From Acidobacteriaceae bacterium (lineage in GTDB: Bacteria > Acidobacteriota > Terriglobia > Bryobacterales > Bryobacteraceae), in NCBI GenBank assembly GCA_019240475.1, contig JAFAYI010000018.1:1-64000 (forward strand): a stretch of 64,000 nt of DNA, given 5' to 3'. The notes under the pieces are model-generated. The model saw only the letters and a program-made list of their open reading frames with translations, was not told the origin of the DNA and did not search any database. Each line of letters starts with the position of its first letter. The first letter of the stretch is position 1. Of the stretch, positions 45,292-54,900 are shown piece by piece. A program made the position numbers and the translations under genes.

Positions 45292-46440
45292 ATGCCGTTA
45301 AGATTCTTGGAGTTTTTCGCGGGCGGCGGCATGGCGCGAGCCGGTTTAGGCGAAGCGTGGCGCTGCGTTTTTGCGAACGACAACGACGCGAAAAAACGAG
45401 CGAGCTATGCGGCGAACTGGGGCCATGAACATTTAAATCCCTCCAGCGTCGCCGACCTGACGATGGCAGACCTTCCGGAGCGCGCCGATTTAGCCTGGGC
45501 CTCGTTTCCTTGTCAAGACCTCTCCCTTGCAGGCGACTATGCCGGATTGGAGGGCGAGCGGTCGGGAACGTTCTGGCCTTTCTGGCGGGTGATCAAGGCG
45601 CTCGTCAAAGAGGAGCGCGCGCCTTCTCTAGTCGTGCTTGAAAACGTGTGTGGCGCCTTAACCTCTCATCGAGGTAAGGACTTCGCAGCCATTGGCGCGG
45701 CGCTTACGCGTTCAGGATATCGCTTCGGCGCCTTGGTAATGGATGCTGTTCATTTCCTGCCGCAATCGCGCCCGCGCCTCTTTATCCTCGCTTTGCGGAA
45801 AGGGGGAAACATTCCAGATGATCTTACGACCGCGCAGCCTGTTCCGATCTGGCATTCGCCGGCTCTTGTCGGGGCATACGAGAACCTGACGACTCGATCG
45901 AAAGCAGCATGGCTGTGGTGGAAAGTTCCCGAGCCGCTGCCGCGCGCCACTGTATTCTCAGATTTCATCGAAGACAAACCAGAGGGCGTTGTGTGGCACA
46001 CGGCAGCGGAAACGGAACGGCTTCTCTCGCTCATGAGCCCCCTTAACCGTCGCAAAGTCGAGAATGCGAAGGGGACGGGGCGGCGCATGGTAGGCGGCAT
46101 CTACAAACGGACGCGACCGGACGGGGACGGTGGGCGGGTGCAGCGCGCGGAGATTCGCTTTGACGATATAGCTGGGTGCTTGCGAACTCCGGTGGGCGGA
46201 TCGAGCCGGCAATCGATCATGATTGTGGAAGGCGATCACATTCGTTCCCGTCTGTTATCGCCACGCGAGGCCGCGCGACTCATGGGACTGCCGGATACCT
46301 ATAAATTGCCAACAAACTATAACGACGCATATCATCTCGTCGGGGACGGGGTTGCTGTTCCAGTGGTAAGACACTTAGCCCGGAACATCATTGAACCGCT
46401 AATCCGAAACACGCAGGCCATGGTCGAACCGGCCGCCTGA
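45292..46440 (+). CDS. dcm: DNA (cytosine-5)-methyltransferase
   Basis: A 382-residue C5 methyltransferase that modifies cytosine in a DNA target. SAM motif I is FLEFFAGGGMARAGLG (residues 5-20), the catalytic motif IV is FPCQDLSLAG with Cys74, motif VI is ENV (117-119), and QSRPRLFILA is motif VIII. The target-recognition region (about 190-310) is not assignable, so the site is unknown. A vsr gene follows 142 bases later and no restriction endonuclease is seen beside it; the gene may be solitary or have a distant partner. The symbol is used in the general sense. Confidence 0.93.
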   Translation: MPLRFLEFFAGGGMARAGLGEAWRCVFANDNDAKKRASYAANWGHEHLNPSSVADLTMADLPERADLAWASFPCQDLSLAGDYAGLEGERSGTFWPFWRVIKALVKEERAPSLVVLENVCGALTSHRGKDFAAIGAALTRSGYRFGALVMDAVHFLPQSRPRLFILALRKGGNIPDDLTTAQPVPIWHSPALVGAYENLTTRSKAAWLWWKVPEPLPRATVFSDFIEDKPEGVVWHTAAETERLLSLMSPLNRRKVENAKGTGRRMVGGIYKRTRPDGDGGRVQRAEIRFDDIAGCLRTPVGGSSRQSIMIVEGDHIRSRLLSPREAARLMGLPDTYKLPTNYNDAYHLVGDGVAVPVVRHLARNIIEPLIRNTQAMVEPAA

Positions 46441-46582
46441 CGAAACGTCGCTTCTATATTGGAGCATCCGGGGATTTCCTTCTGGCGACCGATTTTAAAT
46501 TCAGGAGAAACGCGGTCAGGCGCGATGGGCGCGCATTTCCAGCGTTTGGCCAAATATCATCAGATGCTTTTGGGAATTGCTG

Positions 46583-47014
46583 ATGCCGAAGGAATCGACG
46601 ACAGCGAATCGAATTGATCCAACTCGTAGCGCGACAATGCGATCGGTCAAGTCGGAGGACACTGTTCCGGAACTGCTCGTCAGGAGCATGCTTCATCGCT
46701 CCGGCTACAGGTATCGCTTGCACGATAAGACCTTGCCCGGCAAACCCGACATCGTATTCACAGCGCGTCGCAAGGTTGTTTTTGTTCACGGCTGTTTCTG
46801 GCACGGCCACCACTGCGCCCGTGGCGCGCGGGTCCCCAAATCAAACACTGATTACTGGACCAGGAAAATAGCTCGTAACCGAGAGCGGCACGATACAGCC
46901 TGCAAGCTCTTGAGGCAAGCTGACTGGGGTGTCTTAACGGTCTGGGAATGCCAATTGAAAAATCGCGACGTGCTCTACAAACGGCTACGGGCCTTCCTGG
47001 AGAAGTCCCGATAG
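46583..47014 (+). CDS. vsr: Very short patch repair endonuclease
   Basis: A 143-residue Vsr endonuclease that nicks next to T:G mismatches left by deaminated 5-methylcytosine. The conserved opening MRSVKSEDTVPEL, catalytic strand GKPDIVF and zinc-binding region FVHGCFWHGHHC are intact, followed by NTDYWTRKI. ATG 46583 is preferred; TTG 46577 is also in frame. It accompanies the methyltransferase, the usual arrangement, and suggests that a fraction of genomic cytosines are methylated. Confidence 0.95.
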   Translation: MPKESTTANRIDPTRSATMRSVKSEDTVPELLVRSMLHRSGYRYRLHDKTLPGKPDIVFTARRKVVFVHGCFWHGHHCARGARVPKSNTDYWTRKIARNRERHDTACKLLRQADWGVLTVWECQLKNRDVLYKRLRAFLEKSR

Positions 47015-47137
47015 CGACACAGATCTAGCGCGCTATCGATTGCCGCACGTGGCCGGCCCTGCTAGACTATTACTTACCGTTCGATTCGGCGATCGCGCAT
47101 ATCTGCGCCCGTCCGGGTTGTGAAGGGGTATTTCTCT

Positions 47138-47335
47138 ATGGCAAGAGTTTGTGAGATCTGCGGTCGTGGACCGCAATTCGGGCATCGCATCAGCCACGCC
47201 CACAATGTAAGCAAGCGGCGCTGGAACGTCAATCTCCAGAATGTCCATGCCGTTGTGAATGGCGCGGGCAAGCGGCTGCGCGTCTGCACATCCTGTATCC
47301 GCAGCGGCAAGGTGCAAAAAGCGCCGGCGGCTTAG
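47138..47335 (+). CDS. rpmB: 50S ribosomal protein L28
   Basis: A 65-residue large-subunit protein of the zinc-containing (C+) type: CEIC near residues 5-8 and CTSC near 51-54 can bind one zinc. The core GHRISHAHNVSKRRWNVNL is typical. ATG 47138 has AAGGGG 8 bases upstream; a GTG at 47120 is in frame but less likely. It ends 1 base before the convergent stop of the ThiF-like gene. Confidence 0.96.
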   Translation: MARVCEICGRGPQFGHRISHAHNVSKRRWNVNLQNVHAVVNGAGKRLRVCTSCIRSGKVQKAPAA

Positions 47336-47336
47336 C

Positions 47337-48356
47337 TTACGCCCCAATCAGGCGTGCGTACAAGCTGCGCGCCAATCCCACGTTCGTCGTCCCTTTCACG
47401 ATGGCGCGGCCGTCCGGGAAGAACGTCAAATTGTACTTCGGTATTTCGAGCCGTAGCGCAAACTCGTTCACGCGCACCTCGCCAACCATGCGCAAGCGTT
47501 TCGCCAGTTCCTCCAGATTCAAGGGCCGGGTGCTGTCGTGCAGTTGCACGGCATTGCGGCCGCAAAGACTGACAGGTATCCGGCGCTGCCCTTCGAGATA
47601 GCGGAACTCTCTCGCCCCGCAGGTCCGGCACTGTGGGTCGCGCTCGCCCGCTCTCATCTGCCGGCTGGCGCCTTCCCAAACGTCCAGTGTATGGATCCTG
47701 GCCTCGAAATCCGGCCATCCCACAATCAGTCGCAGCGCCATGGCCACTTGCAGCGAAGCCACCGCGGCCGTCGTCGACGCCAGCACGCCGTTGACGTCAC
47801 AGGTCGGCTGCGCGCCGGCCGGCGGCTCTGGATAAACGCATGCAAAACACGGCCCGCGTCTAGCGTCCACCGGCATGGCGATTCCATAGCTGCCGATTGC
47901 CGCGCCATAGATCCACGGCGTCGTCGTTTTGACGCTAACATCGTTGAGGAGGTAACGAGTCTCGAAGTTATCTGTGCCATCCAGGATGAGATCGCATCCC
48001 GCTATCAGTTCCTCCGCGTTCGACGGCGTCAAGTCGGCCACCTGCGGCTCCACTTCGACGCGACCATTGAGTTGATGCAACCTGCGCGCCGCGGCGATGG
48101 CTTTGGGTGTTTCCTCTCGCGCGTCGGCTTCTTCGTAAAGCCACTGCCTCTGGAGATTCGAATACTCCACGTAGTCGCGATCGATCAACCGAAGCCGGTC
48201 GACGCCCGCTCGCGCCAGCGCCTCGGCTTGGAAGCTTCCTAGTGCGCCACAACCAACCACACACACGCGCGCATCTCGAATCTTTGCTTGGCCCGCTTCT
48301 CCGATTGGAGCGAACAGGATCTGCCGCGAGTAACGCTCCTTTTCATCGGCCGTCAT
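47337..48356 (-). CDS. ThiF/MoeB-type adenylyltransferase
   Basis: A 339-residue E1-like enzyme that adenylates the C-terminus of a ubiquitin-like sulfur carrier. YSRQILFAPIG and the Rossmann motif VVGCGALGSFQAEALARAGV open it; the catalytic region GTDNFETRYLLND and zinc cysteines CFAC and CRTC follow. About 75 residues at the C-terminus (NLEELAKRLRMVGEVRV..., ending ARSLYARLIGA) are additional; they may be a fused partner-binding part. Thiamine or molybdopterin use cannot be told; no thi or moa genes adjoin. Its start overlaps the upstream region of the divergent tamA-like gene. Confidence 0.88.
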   Translation of the reverse strand: MTADEKERYSRQILFAPIGEAGQAKIRDARVCVVGCGALGSFQAEALARAGVDRLRLIDRDYVEYSNLQRQWLYEEADAREETPKAIAAARRLHQLNGRVEVEPQVADLTPSNAEELIAGCDLILDGTDNFETRYLLNDVSVKTTTPWIYGAAIGSYGIAMPVDARRGPCFACVYPEPPAGAQPTCDVNGVLASTTAAVASLQVAMALRLIVGWPDFEARIHTLDVWEGASRQMRAGERDPQCRTCGAREFRYLEGQRRIPVSLCGRNAVQLHDSTRPLNLEELAKRLRMVGEVRVNEFALRLEIPKYNLTFFPDGRAIVKGTTNVGLARSLYARLIGA

Positions 48357-48376
48357 CTACGAAAATCGTAACAACC

Positions 48377-51292
48377 TTGCTGCTGGTCGCGGCCGCGATC
48401 CCAGCGCTTGCGCGGCAGGGTGCGCCACCTACTCTTCTCACCGAGGCCTTAAAGTACGAAGGCCGCCGCATCGTCGAGATCGATTTCGAACCTGTAGCTC
48501 AGCCGCTTTCCCGCGACGAGTTGACCGCGCGCATGCCGTTTCGCGTAGGCGACGAGTTTCATGCTCGCGATCTGCGGCAAGCGATCCAGAGACTTTACTC
48601 CTCTGGGCGATTCGCGGATCTGGCCGTCGATGCAACCGCGGCCGGCGATGGCGTCGCTTTGCGTTTCATTACCCGCAGCGCTTATTTCGTCGGACGCGTA
48701 GTGGTCTTGGGAGTGAAGTCGCCGCCTACGAGTGGCCAGCTTGCAAGCGCGACAAAGCTCGTTCTCGGCCGCCGTTATCTGGAAAGCGACAAAGAGCAGG
48801 GCGCCCAAGCTGTCAAGACTCTCCTGCGCGAAAACGGCTACTATCGAGCCAGCGTGGCGGCGGTAGTTACATTCGACCCTTTTAGATCCGAGGCGAATGT
48901 TCGATTTGGCGTAGGAACCGGCGCCCGCGCGCGCTTTGCGCCCCCTGTAATCGAAGGCGATGCCCAGCATTCTCCGCAAGCCATCGCCCGGGCCACTCAC
49001 TGGAAACGCTTGTACGGCTGGCTCGGCTGGCAGGAAGTCACCGAAGCCAGGCTGCGCCAGGGTCTCGAAAATGTGAGGCGCTACTACGAGAAGCGCAATC
49101 TTCTCGAATCGCAGGTGAATCTGAGGCGACTCGATTACCACTACGGAACCAACACGGTCGAACCTTTCATTCATATTGATCCCGGCCCGCAAATCCTCAT
49201 TCGAGTCGAAGGCGCCAACATCGGCGCCGCCGACCTGCGGCAGTTGGTTCCTGTCTACCAGGAGCAATCGCTCGATGAAGACCTGCTGGTGGAAGGTCAA
49301 GACAATATCGAACAGTTTCTGCGCTCGCAGGGATACTTCGATGCCCGCGTGACGTTCACCGACACTACAGCCGCGGCCCGGCGCACCGTCACATTTCGCG
49401 TGGCCCGCGGAGCCCGATTTAAGTTCATCCATCTCGGAATACAGGGCAACCGGTACTTCGACCGGAAGACGATCCTGGAACGCCTCTACATCCAGCCGGC
49501 GGAGTTTCCGCGGTTCCCTTATGGCCGCTTCAACGACGTGTACTTGCGCCAGGACGTGCAGGCGATACAAACCCTGTATGCCGAAAACGGTTTCCGGGAC
49601 GTGAAGGTCTCATCCAGAATCGAAAAGAACTTCCACGGCGTCAAACGTCGCCTGGCCGCGTTTATTTCCATCGAAGAAGGCCCGCAATGGTTTGTCTCTG
49701 CGCTATCCCTGGAGGGTGTCGCCGCGACCGATATAGGCGCGCTCAGTCCCATGCTCGCCTCCGTGCAGGGGCAGCCTTATAGCGAAGCGAGCGTGGCCGA
49801 AGACCGTGAGAATCTTCTGAACTACTACTACGACCGCGGCTACCTGAGCGCGACTTTCGATTTCTATACGCAGCCCAGCGAAGAAGCGCATCGTATCGCT
49901 CTTCGATACGTGCTGCATCCCGGTCCGCGCAAATTTGTGCGCCAGGTATTCGTCAGCGGACTGGAGACCACGCGGCCCAACCTTGTCTATAAACGCATCG
50001 GGCTCAAGGACGGCCAGCCTCTATCGTTGGCCGAGGAGACCGACAGCCAACGCCGGCTTTACGACCTCGGCATCTTCGCGCGCGTCAACTTGGCGCTAGA
50101 AAATCCGGATGGAGATGAAGCCGACAAGAATGTGCTTTACGACATCGACGAGGCGCGGCACTATTCATTGAATGTCGGCGTCGGTGCGCAGATTGCGCGC
50201 ATCGGCGGCGGCGTCACCAGCCTCGACAATCCGGCTGGCACGACCGGCTTTGCGCCGCGGCTTGCTGTGGGCATCAGCCGCATCAATTTTCTGGGCCTGG
50301 GACAAACGCTCGGAATTCAAACTTCCGTTTCCACCATCGAACAGCGCGGCGCGTTCACCTATTTCATCCCCCAAATCAATTCCAACGAGAACCTGAACCT
50401 CACCTTCACCGCGCTTCTCGAAAATTCAAGCGACATTCGTACCTTCACGGCGCACCGGCGCGAAGGGTCCATTCAGTTGGGCGAGCGCCTCTCTCGCGCT
50501 TATTCAATCCAGTACCGCTTGGTGCTGCGCAACGTCACGCTCAGCAATTTGAAGATCGATCAGTTGCTGGTCCCTCTGCTGTCCCAGCCGGAAACGGTCG
50601 GGCTCGGCGAGTTCTCCATCATCGAAGACAAGCGCGACGACCCGACCGATGCCCGCCACGGCGTCTATACGACTTTAGATCTCGCGTATGCGCCCGCATT
50701 TCTTGGGTCGCAAACGCAATTTGCGCGCGGCCTTTTTCGTAACTCCACGTACTACACGCTGCACCGCGATCTCGTTCTCGCCCGCAGCACCCAATTCGGC
50801 ATTATCGATCGAACCGGCGGCCGCTCCAGCATCCCGCTTGCCGAGCGCCTCTATTCGGGCGGCTCTACTTCCATCCGCGCCTTCCCCGATTTTCAGGCGG
50901 GCCCGCGCGACTTGACCACCGGCTTTCCATTAGGCGGCAACGCGCTGTTCATCAACAACACTGAGCTGCGCTTCCCGCTCTATGGCGATAACCTGCGCGG
51001 CGTCCTGTTCGAAGACGCTGGAAATGTCTACAGCGACATCGACGATTTCAGCCTGCGCTTCCGCCAGCGCAATCTGCAGGATTTCAATTACACGGTGCAA
51101 GACATCGGCTTCGGCATTCGCTACCGGACCCCCATAGGACCCGTGCGGCTGGATCTGTCGCTCAGCCCCGATGCGCCGCGCTTCTTTGGCCTTAAAGGCA
51201 CCGAACAGGATTACTTGAACGGAACCGCCATTCCCGCCGTCCAAAAAATCAATGGTTTCCAGTTTCATATTTCGTTAGGCCAGGCGTTCTGA
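48377..51292 (+). CDS. tamA: TamA-like Omp85 outer-membrane assembly protein
   Basis: A protein of about 970 residues with several POTRA domains (about 20-640) and a C-terminal Omp85 barrel (SLNVGVGAQIARIGGG to the final F of ISLGQAF; the lid-loop-like GGSTSIRAFPD and the ELRFPLYGDNLRGVLFED near the end fit). The first POTRA reads IVEIDFEPVAQPLSRDELTA. It is the first gene of a unit with a SurA-like chaperone and TamB, so TamA is more likely than a second BamA. No ATG lies between the divergent thiF-like gene and LLLVAAAIPALA; I take TTG 48377, but this leaves almost no n-region, and the true start may overlap thiF. The frame is open from 48107. Confidence 0.82.
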   Translation: MLLVAAAIPALARQGAPPTLLTEALKYEGRRIVEIDFEPVAQPLSRDELTARMPFRVGDEFHARDLRQAIQRLYSSGRFADLAVDATAAGDGVALRFITRSAYFVGRVVVLGVKSPPTSGQLASATKLVLGRRYLESDKEQGAQAVKTLLRENGYYRASVAAVVTFDPFRSEANVRFGVGTGARARFAPPVIEGDAQHSPQAIARATHWKRLYGWLGWQEVTEARLRQGLENVRRYYEKRNLLESQVNLRRLDYHYGTNTVEPFIHIDPGPQILIRVEGANIGAADLRQLVPVYQEQSLDEDLLVEGQDNIEQFLRSQGYFDARVTFTDTTAAARRTVTFRVARGARFKFIHLGIQGNRYFDRKTILERLYIQPAEFPRFPYGRFNDVYLRQDVQAIQTLYAENGFRDVKVSSRIEKNFHGVKRRLAAFISIEEGPQWFVSALSLEGVAATDIGALSPMLASVQGQPYSEASVAEDRENLLNYYYDRGYLSATFDFYTQPSEEAHRIALRYVLHPGPRKFVRQVFVSGLETTRPNLVYKRIGLKDGQPLSLAEETDSQRRLYDLGIFARVNLALENPDGDEADKNVLYDIDEARHYSLNVGVGAQIARIGGGVTSLDNPAGTTGFAPRLAVGISRINFLGLGQTLGIQTSVSTIEQRGAFTYFIPQINSNENLNLTFTALLENSSDIRTFTAHRREGSIQLGERLSRAYSIQYRLVLRNVTLSNLKIDQLLVPLLSQPETVGLGEFSIIEDKRDDPTDARHGVYTTLDLAYAPAFLGSQTQFARGLFRNSTYYTLHRDLVLARSTQFGIIDRTGGRSSIPLAERLYSGGSTSIRAFPDFQAGPRDLTTGFPLGGNALFINNTELRFPLYGDNLRGVLFEDAGNVYSDIDDFSLRFRQRNLQDFNYTVQDIGFGIRYRTPIGPVRLDLSLSPDAPRFFGLKGTEQDYLNGTAIPAVQKINGFQFHISLGQAF

Positions 51293-51927
51293 TGCTTCGC
51301 TTCCTTGCGCTCGCTTCTCTCTTAATTCCTCTTCAGGCCGAAATCGTCGACCGCGTCGCGGTTGCCGCGGGCCAGCAGGTCATCACCGAGTTGCAGCTCG
51401 ACGAAGAGCTTCGCGTTGCGGCGTTTCTGAATCGTCAACCCGTTCAGCGCGATCTTCCGGCGCGGCGCGCGGCTGCGAATCGGCTCATCGAACAACTTCT
51501 GATTAGGCGCGAAATGGATCTGAGCAATTACCCTTTGCCGGCTCCCGACCAGGTAGACAGATTCGAGGCGCAGGTTCGCGCCGCGCTGGGCGAGCAGGAT
51601 TTCGACTTGGCTCTTGGGAAATACAACTTGACCGAAGACGTCTTGAGAGAGCACTTGGCGAATCAATTGACCACTCTGCAATTCATACAGGTTCGCTTCC
51701 GTCCCGAACTCGGGGTCTCGCCGGCCGACATCGAAAGTTACTATCAAGGCGAGTTGGCGCGCTGGAAGAGCGCTCATCCGGGTTCGGCCGCTCCTCCATC
51801 GATCGACTCACGGGATTCCATACGCAAGACTCTCGTCGACCAGCGCACCGACGAAGCGTTAGAGGCCTGGCTGGATGAGAGCCGAAACCAGATGGCAATC
51901 GAGTATGTGGACAAGTCGCTCCAATAA
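51292..51927 (+). CDS. SurA N-terminal-like periplasmic chaperone
   Basis: A 211-residue exported protein: signal peptide (MLRFLALASLLIPLQA), then EIVDRVAVAAGQQVITELQL, the usual start of SurA/PpiD-like chaperones, and long helices (LPARRAAANRLIEQLLIRREM, DIESYYQGELARW). The parvulin PPIase domain of full SurA is absent, so only chaperone activity is expected. ATG 51292 overlaps the tamA stop (TGATG). The last 23 bases overlap the start of tamB. Inference: it escorts substrates to the TamA-TamB pathway. Confidence 0.83.
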   Translation: MLRFLALASLLIPLQAEIVDRVAVAAGQQVITELQLDEELRVAAFLNRQPVQRDLPARRAAANRLIEQLLIRREMDLSNYPLPAPDQVDRFEAQVRAALGEQDFDLALGKYNLTEDVLREHLANQLTTLQFIQVRFRPELGVSPADIESYYQGELARWKSAHPGSAAPPSIDSRDSIRKTLVDQRTDEALEAWLDESRNQMAIEYVDKSLQ

Positions 51928-54900
51928 TCCCCGGCTCAGCCGCAAGACACGAGCCCTGTTCGCCGCGGCTATCTTCGTCTTCGCGGCCGGTGTTCTATTT
52001 ATTGCCGCCGGATTGTACACGCTACAGACCGACTGGTTCCGGCAAAAGGTTGGCGAAAAGATCGTCTCGGCCGCCGAACAAGCAACCGGCGGTCGCGTAG
52101 AACTCGGCTCCTTTGCCTACGATTGGCGCACGCTCGATGTTCGTTTTTCCGGTTTCATTGTGCATGGCTCGGAGCCCGCGGGCGCCCCGCCCCTATTCGA
52201 GTCGCCCTCCATCCGGGTCGGTCTGCGCATCGTCTCTCTGCTGAAGCGCAGTGTAGACATCCGCTTCTTAGAAATCGACCGCCCGCGGATCTGTCTCATC
52301 GTGCACTCCGATGGAACTACCAATTTCCCCAGAGGCGCTCCCGGCCGAACCGCTTCCGATCTCGTCAACCAGCTATTCAGCCTCAAAGTGGATCGCTTCG
52401 AGATCAAAGACGGCTCCGCAAAGATCGACGCTCGGGAATTTCCTGTGACCGCGAGTGGCGATAATTTGCGCCTCCTGCTCAGTTACCGCAAAAAAGCCGC
52501 GCAATACAATGTCGCCGTTTCTGCCCGCAACCTGCAATGCGATTCGGCCCGCCTGCTCGGGCGCTCAGCCGTGCTGAATGCAAACCTGCGGCTCAGGCGT
52601 AACCGCGTCTTGGTCGACAATTTCGCGCTCGATTCGGCGGGAGCGCGAATCCACATCCGCGGGACCCTGCGCCGCTTTGAAAATCCCGAGGCCGACTTCC
52701 AGGTTGACGCCAAGGCGCAGGCCGTGGATTTGGCGAAGCTCGCGGGCGCGTCCGCTCTTCAAGGCGGCGAAATCGCGGCCGTCGGAAGTTTGCATTACGA
52801 CGCCCGTTCCGGCGCCGGTTTCACAGGAGACGTTTCCGGCCGAAAGCTCCAATGCCGTTATGCCGGCGCGCCGATCCGATCCGTTGACCTCGATTCTCAC
52901 GTCTCCGCGCGCGCGGGCGAGGCCCGCTTTACGAACCTCCTGCTAACTGCCCTCGGCGGTAGATTGCGCGGCGGCGCTGTTGTGAAGTGGAACGGCGAGC
53001 TAGACCTGGCAGGCAATTTTTCCGGCCTGAGCATTCGCCAGGCAGCCTCGTTGCGCGGCTATTCGCCTTCCTGGGATGGCTCTGCGAACGGGAATCTACA
53101 GTTAGCGGGTACTCTCGGCAAAGGCAACTTTGCCCTCCACGCGGCGGCGCATGTAGTTCCTGCCGCCTCAGGTCCTCCTGTATCGGGAGTCTTGGATCTC
53201 TCCTACAGGCAGTCCGGCGAGACGCTCTCCTTTGGCGACTCTCATCTCGACCTGCCGCATACCCAACTCGCGTTTTCAGGCGCAGCCCGAGAGACTTTGC
53301 GTCTGGTATTGGACAGCACGGATCTTGCCGAACTCAATGCTGCGCTTGCTTTCAAAAATCTTCCACTACCCGTCGTGATCGCTAACGGGCGAGTTCATTT
53401 TCAAGGCACGCTTTCAGGCGCGCCTTCAAAGCCGTATCTGCAGGGCGACCTCACGGCCGCTCAGGTTCGGTTCGCAGAGATGGACTGGCGTCAATTGCGC
53501 TCGCATCTCGCGGCGGCCGAGGGCGGTGTGGACTTCACAGCCTTCACTGCCGATTCCGCCGCTCTCCGTCTGACAGGCAGCGGCCACCTCGGCTTGTTCG
53601 ATTGGCAGTCGCGCCCCGCGAGCGCCCTGCGCGTCGCCGCAAAGTTTGAAGGCGCGGATCTAGCGCGGATCTCTTCGGCGCTTCTCCCCACCCGTTCTCC
53701 GCTTCTAGAACGGCTAGGCCTGGGCGGGTTGACCTCGGGCTCCGTGAATCTCGCCCGCTCCCTCGCCGACCCGCGCGGCGCCGTGCACTTGCATATCGAA
53801 AATCTGGATGCTTATGGCCAGCGCGTCAATGCCGCGCAGATCGACGCTACTCTCGAAAATGCCGCCATTCGCATCACGCATGGGCAACTGCAGGCCGGAC
53901 CGGCGGCGCTTTCGTTTTCAGGTTCCTACCAGCGCGATGCCGCCTCTTGGTTAGCTGGGCGCATCGATCTGAATGCCGATAGCAACGGTTTTCCGGCCGC
54001 GAGCCTCGCCCGCGTGCGACGCTACGAGCCCGGGCTGCAAGCGAGAATCGAACTTCATGCCAAGGCCTCGGCGAAGATCTCCCCGGAGGGCGTCGAGCCG
54101 TTGAAGGCCGACGGCCGGATGACGCTTCGCAACGTGACCCTCAACGGCGTTCCATTGGGCAGCGTCGAGCTCGGCGTTGCCACCCGCGGGCAGCTCATGG
54201 AAGCGCGTTTTACCGGAGACCTTCGCGAAACACATCTCAACGGCGGCGCTCAGATGCAACTCGCGGCAGGCTTGCCCGTAACCGGTGAGGTGCGCCTCGA
54301 TCGTATCGGTCTCGCTACCCTGTACGCCCTTGCGCGACCCGGCCGCAAGCCCGAGCTGCCGCTCGATGGTTTCGTCAAGGGCGGCTTCACATTCAACGGC
54401 CCGCTTGAGCATCCCGATCGAATGCGCGCTACCGTGCGGCTCGATCAAGCTCAGGTTGACGCCAGCCTTCCCGCCGCAGGCGAACAAACTCGCGGCGCGC
54501 CGCTAATATTTTCGAATTCCGGCCCGATCGTGATTAATGCGGCCGATGGCGTCGCCACCATTCGCTCGCTTGAGATTCAGGGGAAAGACACAGCTCTCAG
54601 CGTGCGCGGCTCGATCCCGTATCTTAAGACTCAACCCATGGCTCTCAGCATCGGTGGCTCGGCCGATCTGCGGCTTCTCCAACTGTTCGATTCTTCAGTC
54701 CAGGCCTCCGGGCAATCGGACCTCGGGATGTCGCTCACCGGTGCGCTGTCGAATCCCGCTATCAACGGCATGCTGCGATTGAAAAACGGCTCGTTGTTTC
54801 TGAACGGCGTTGCTAACGGATTGACCGCTGTGAACGGCGCGCTTCGTTTCGATCGCGATCGCGCCACGCTTGAAGATCTGACGGCGCAAAGCGGGGGCGG

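Noticed and set aside
51292..51927. Full-length SurA prolyl isomerase
   Set aside because: The protein is only 211 residues and lacks parvulin motifs; called SurA N-terminal-like instead.
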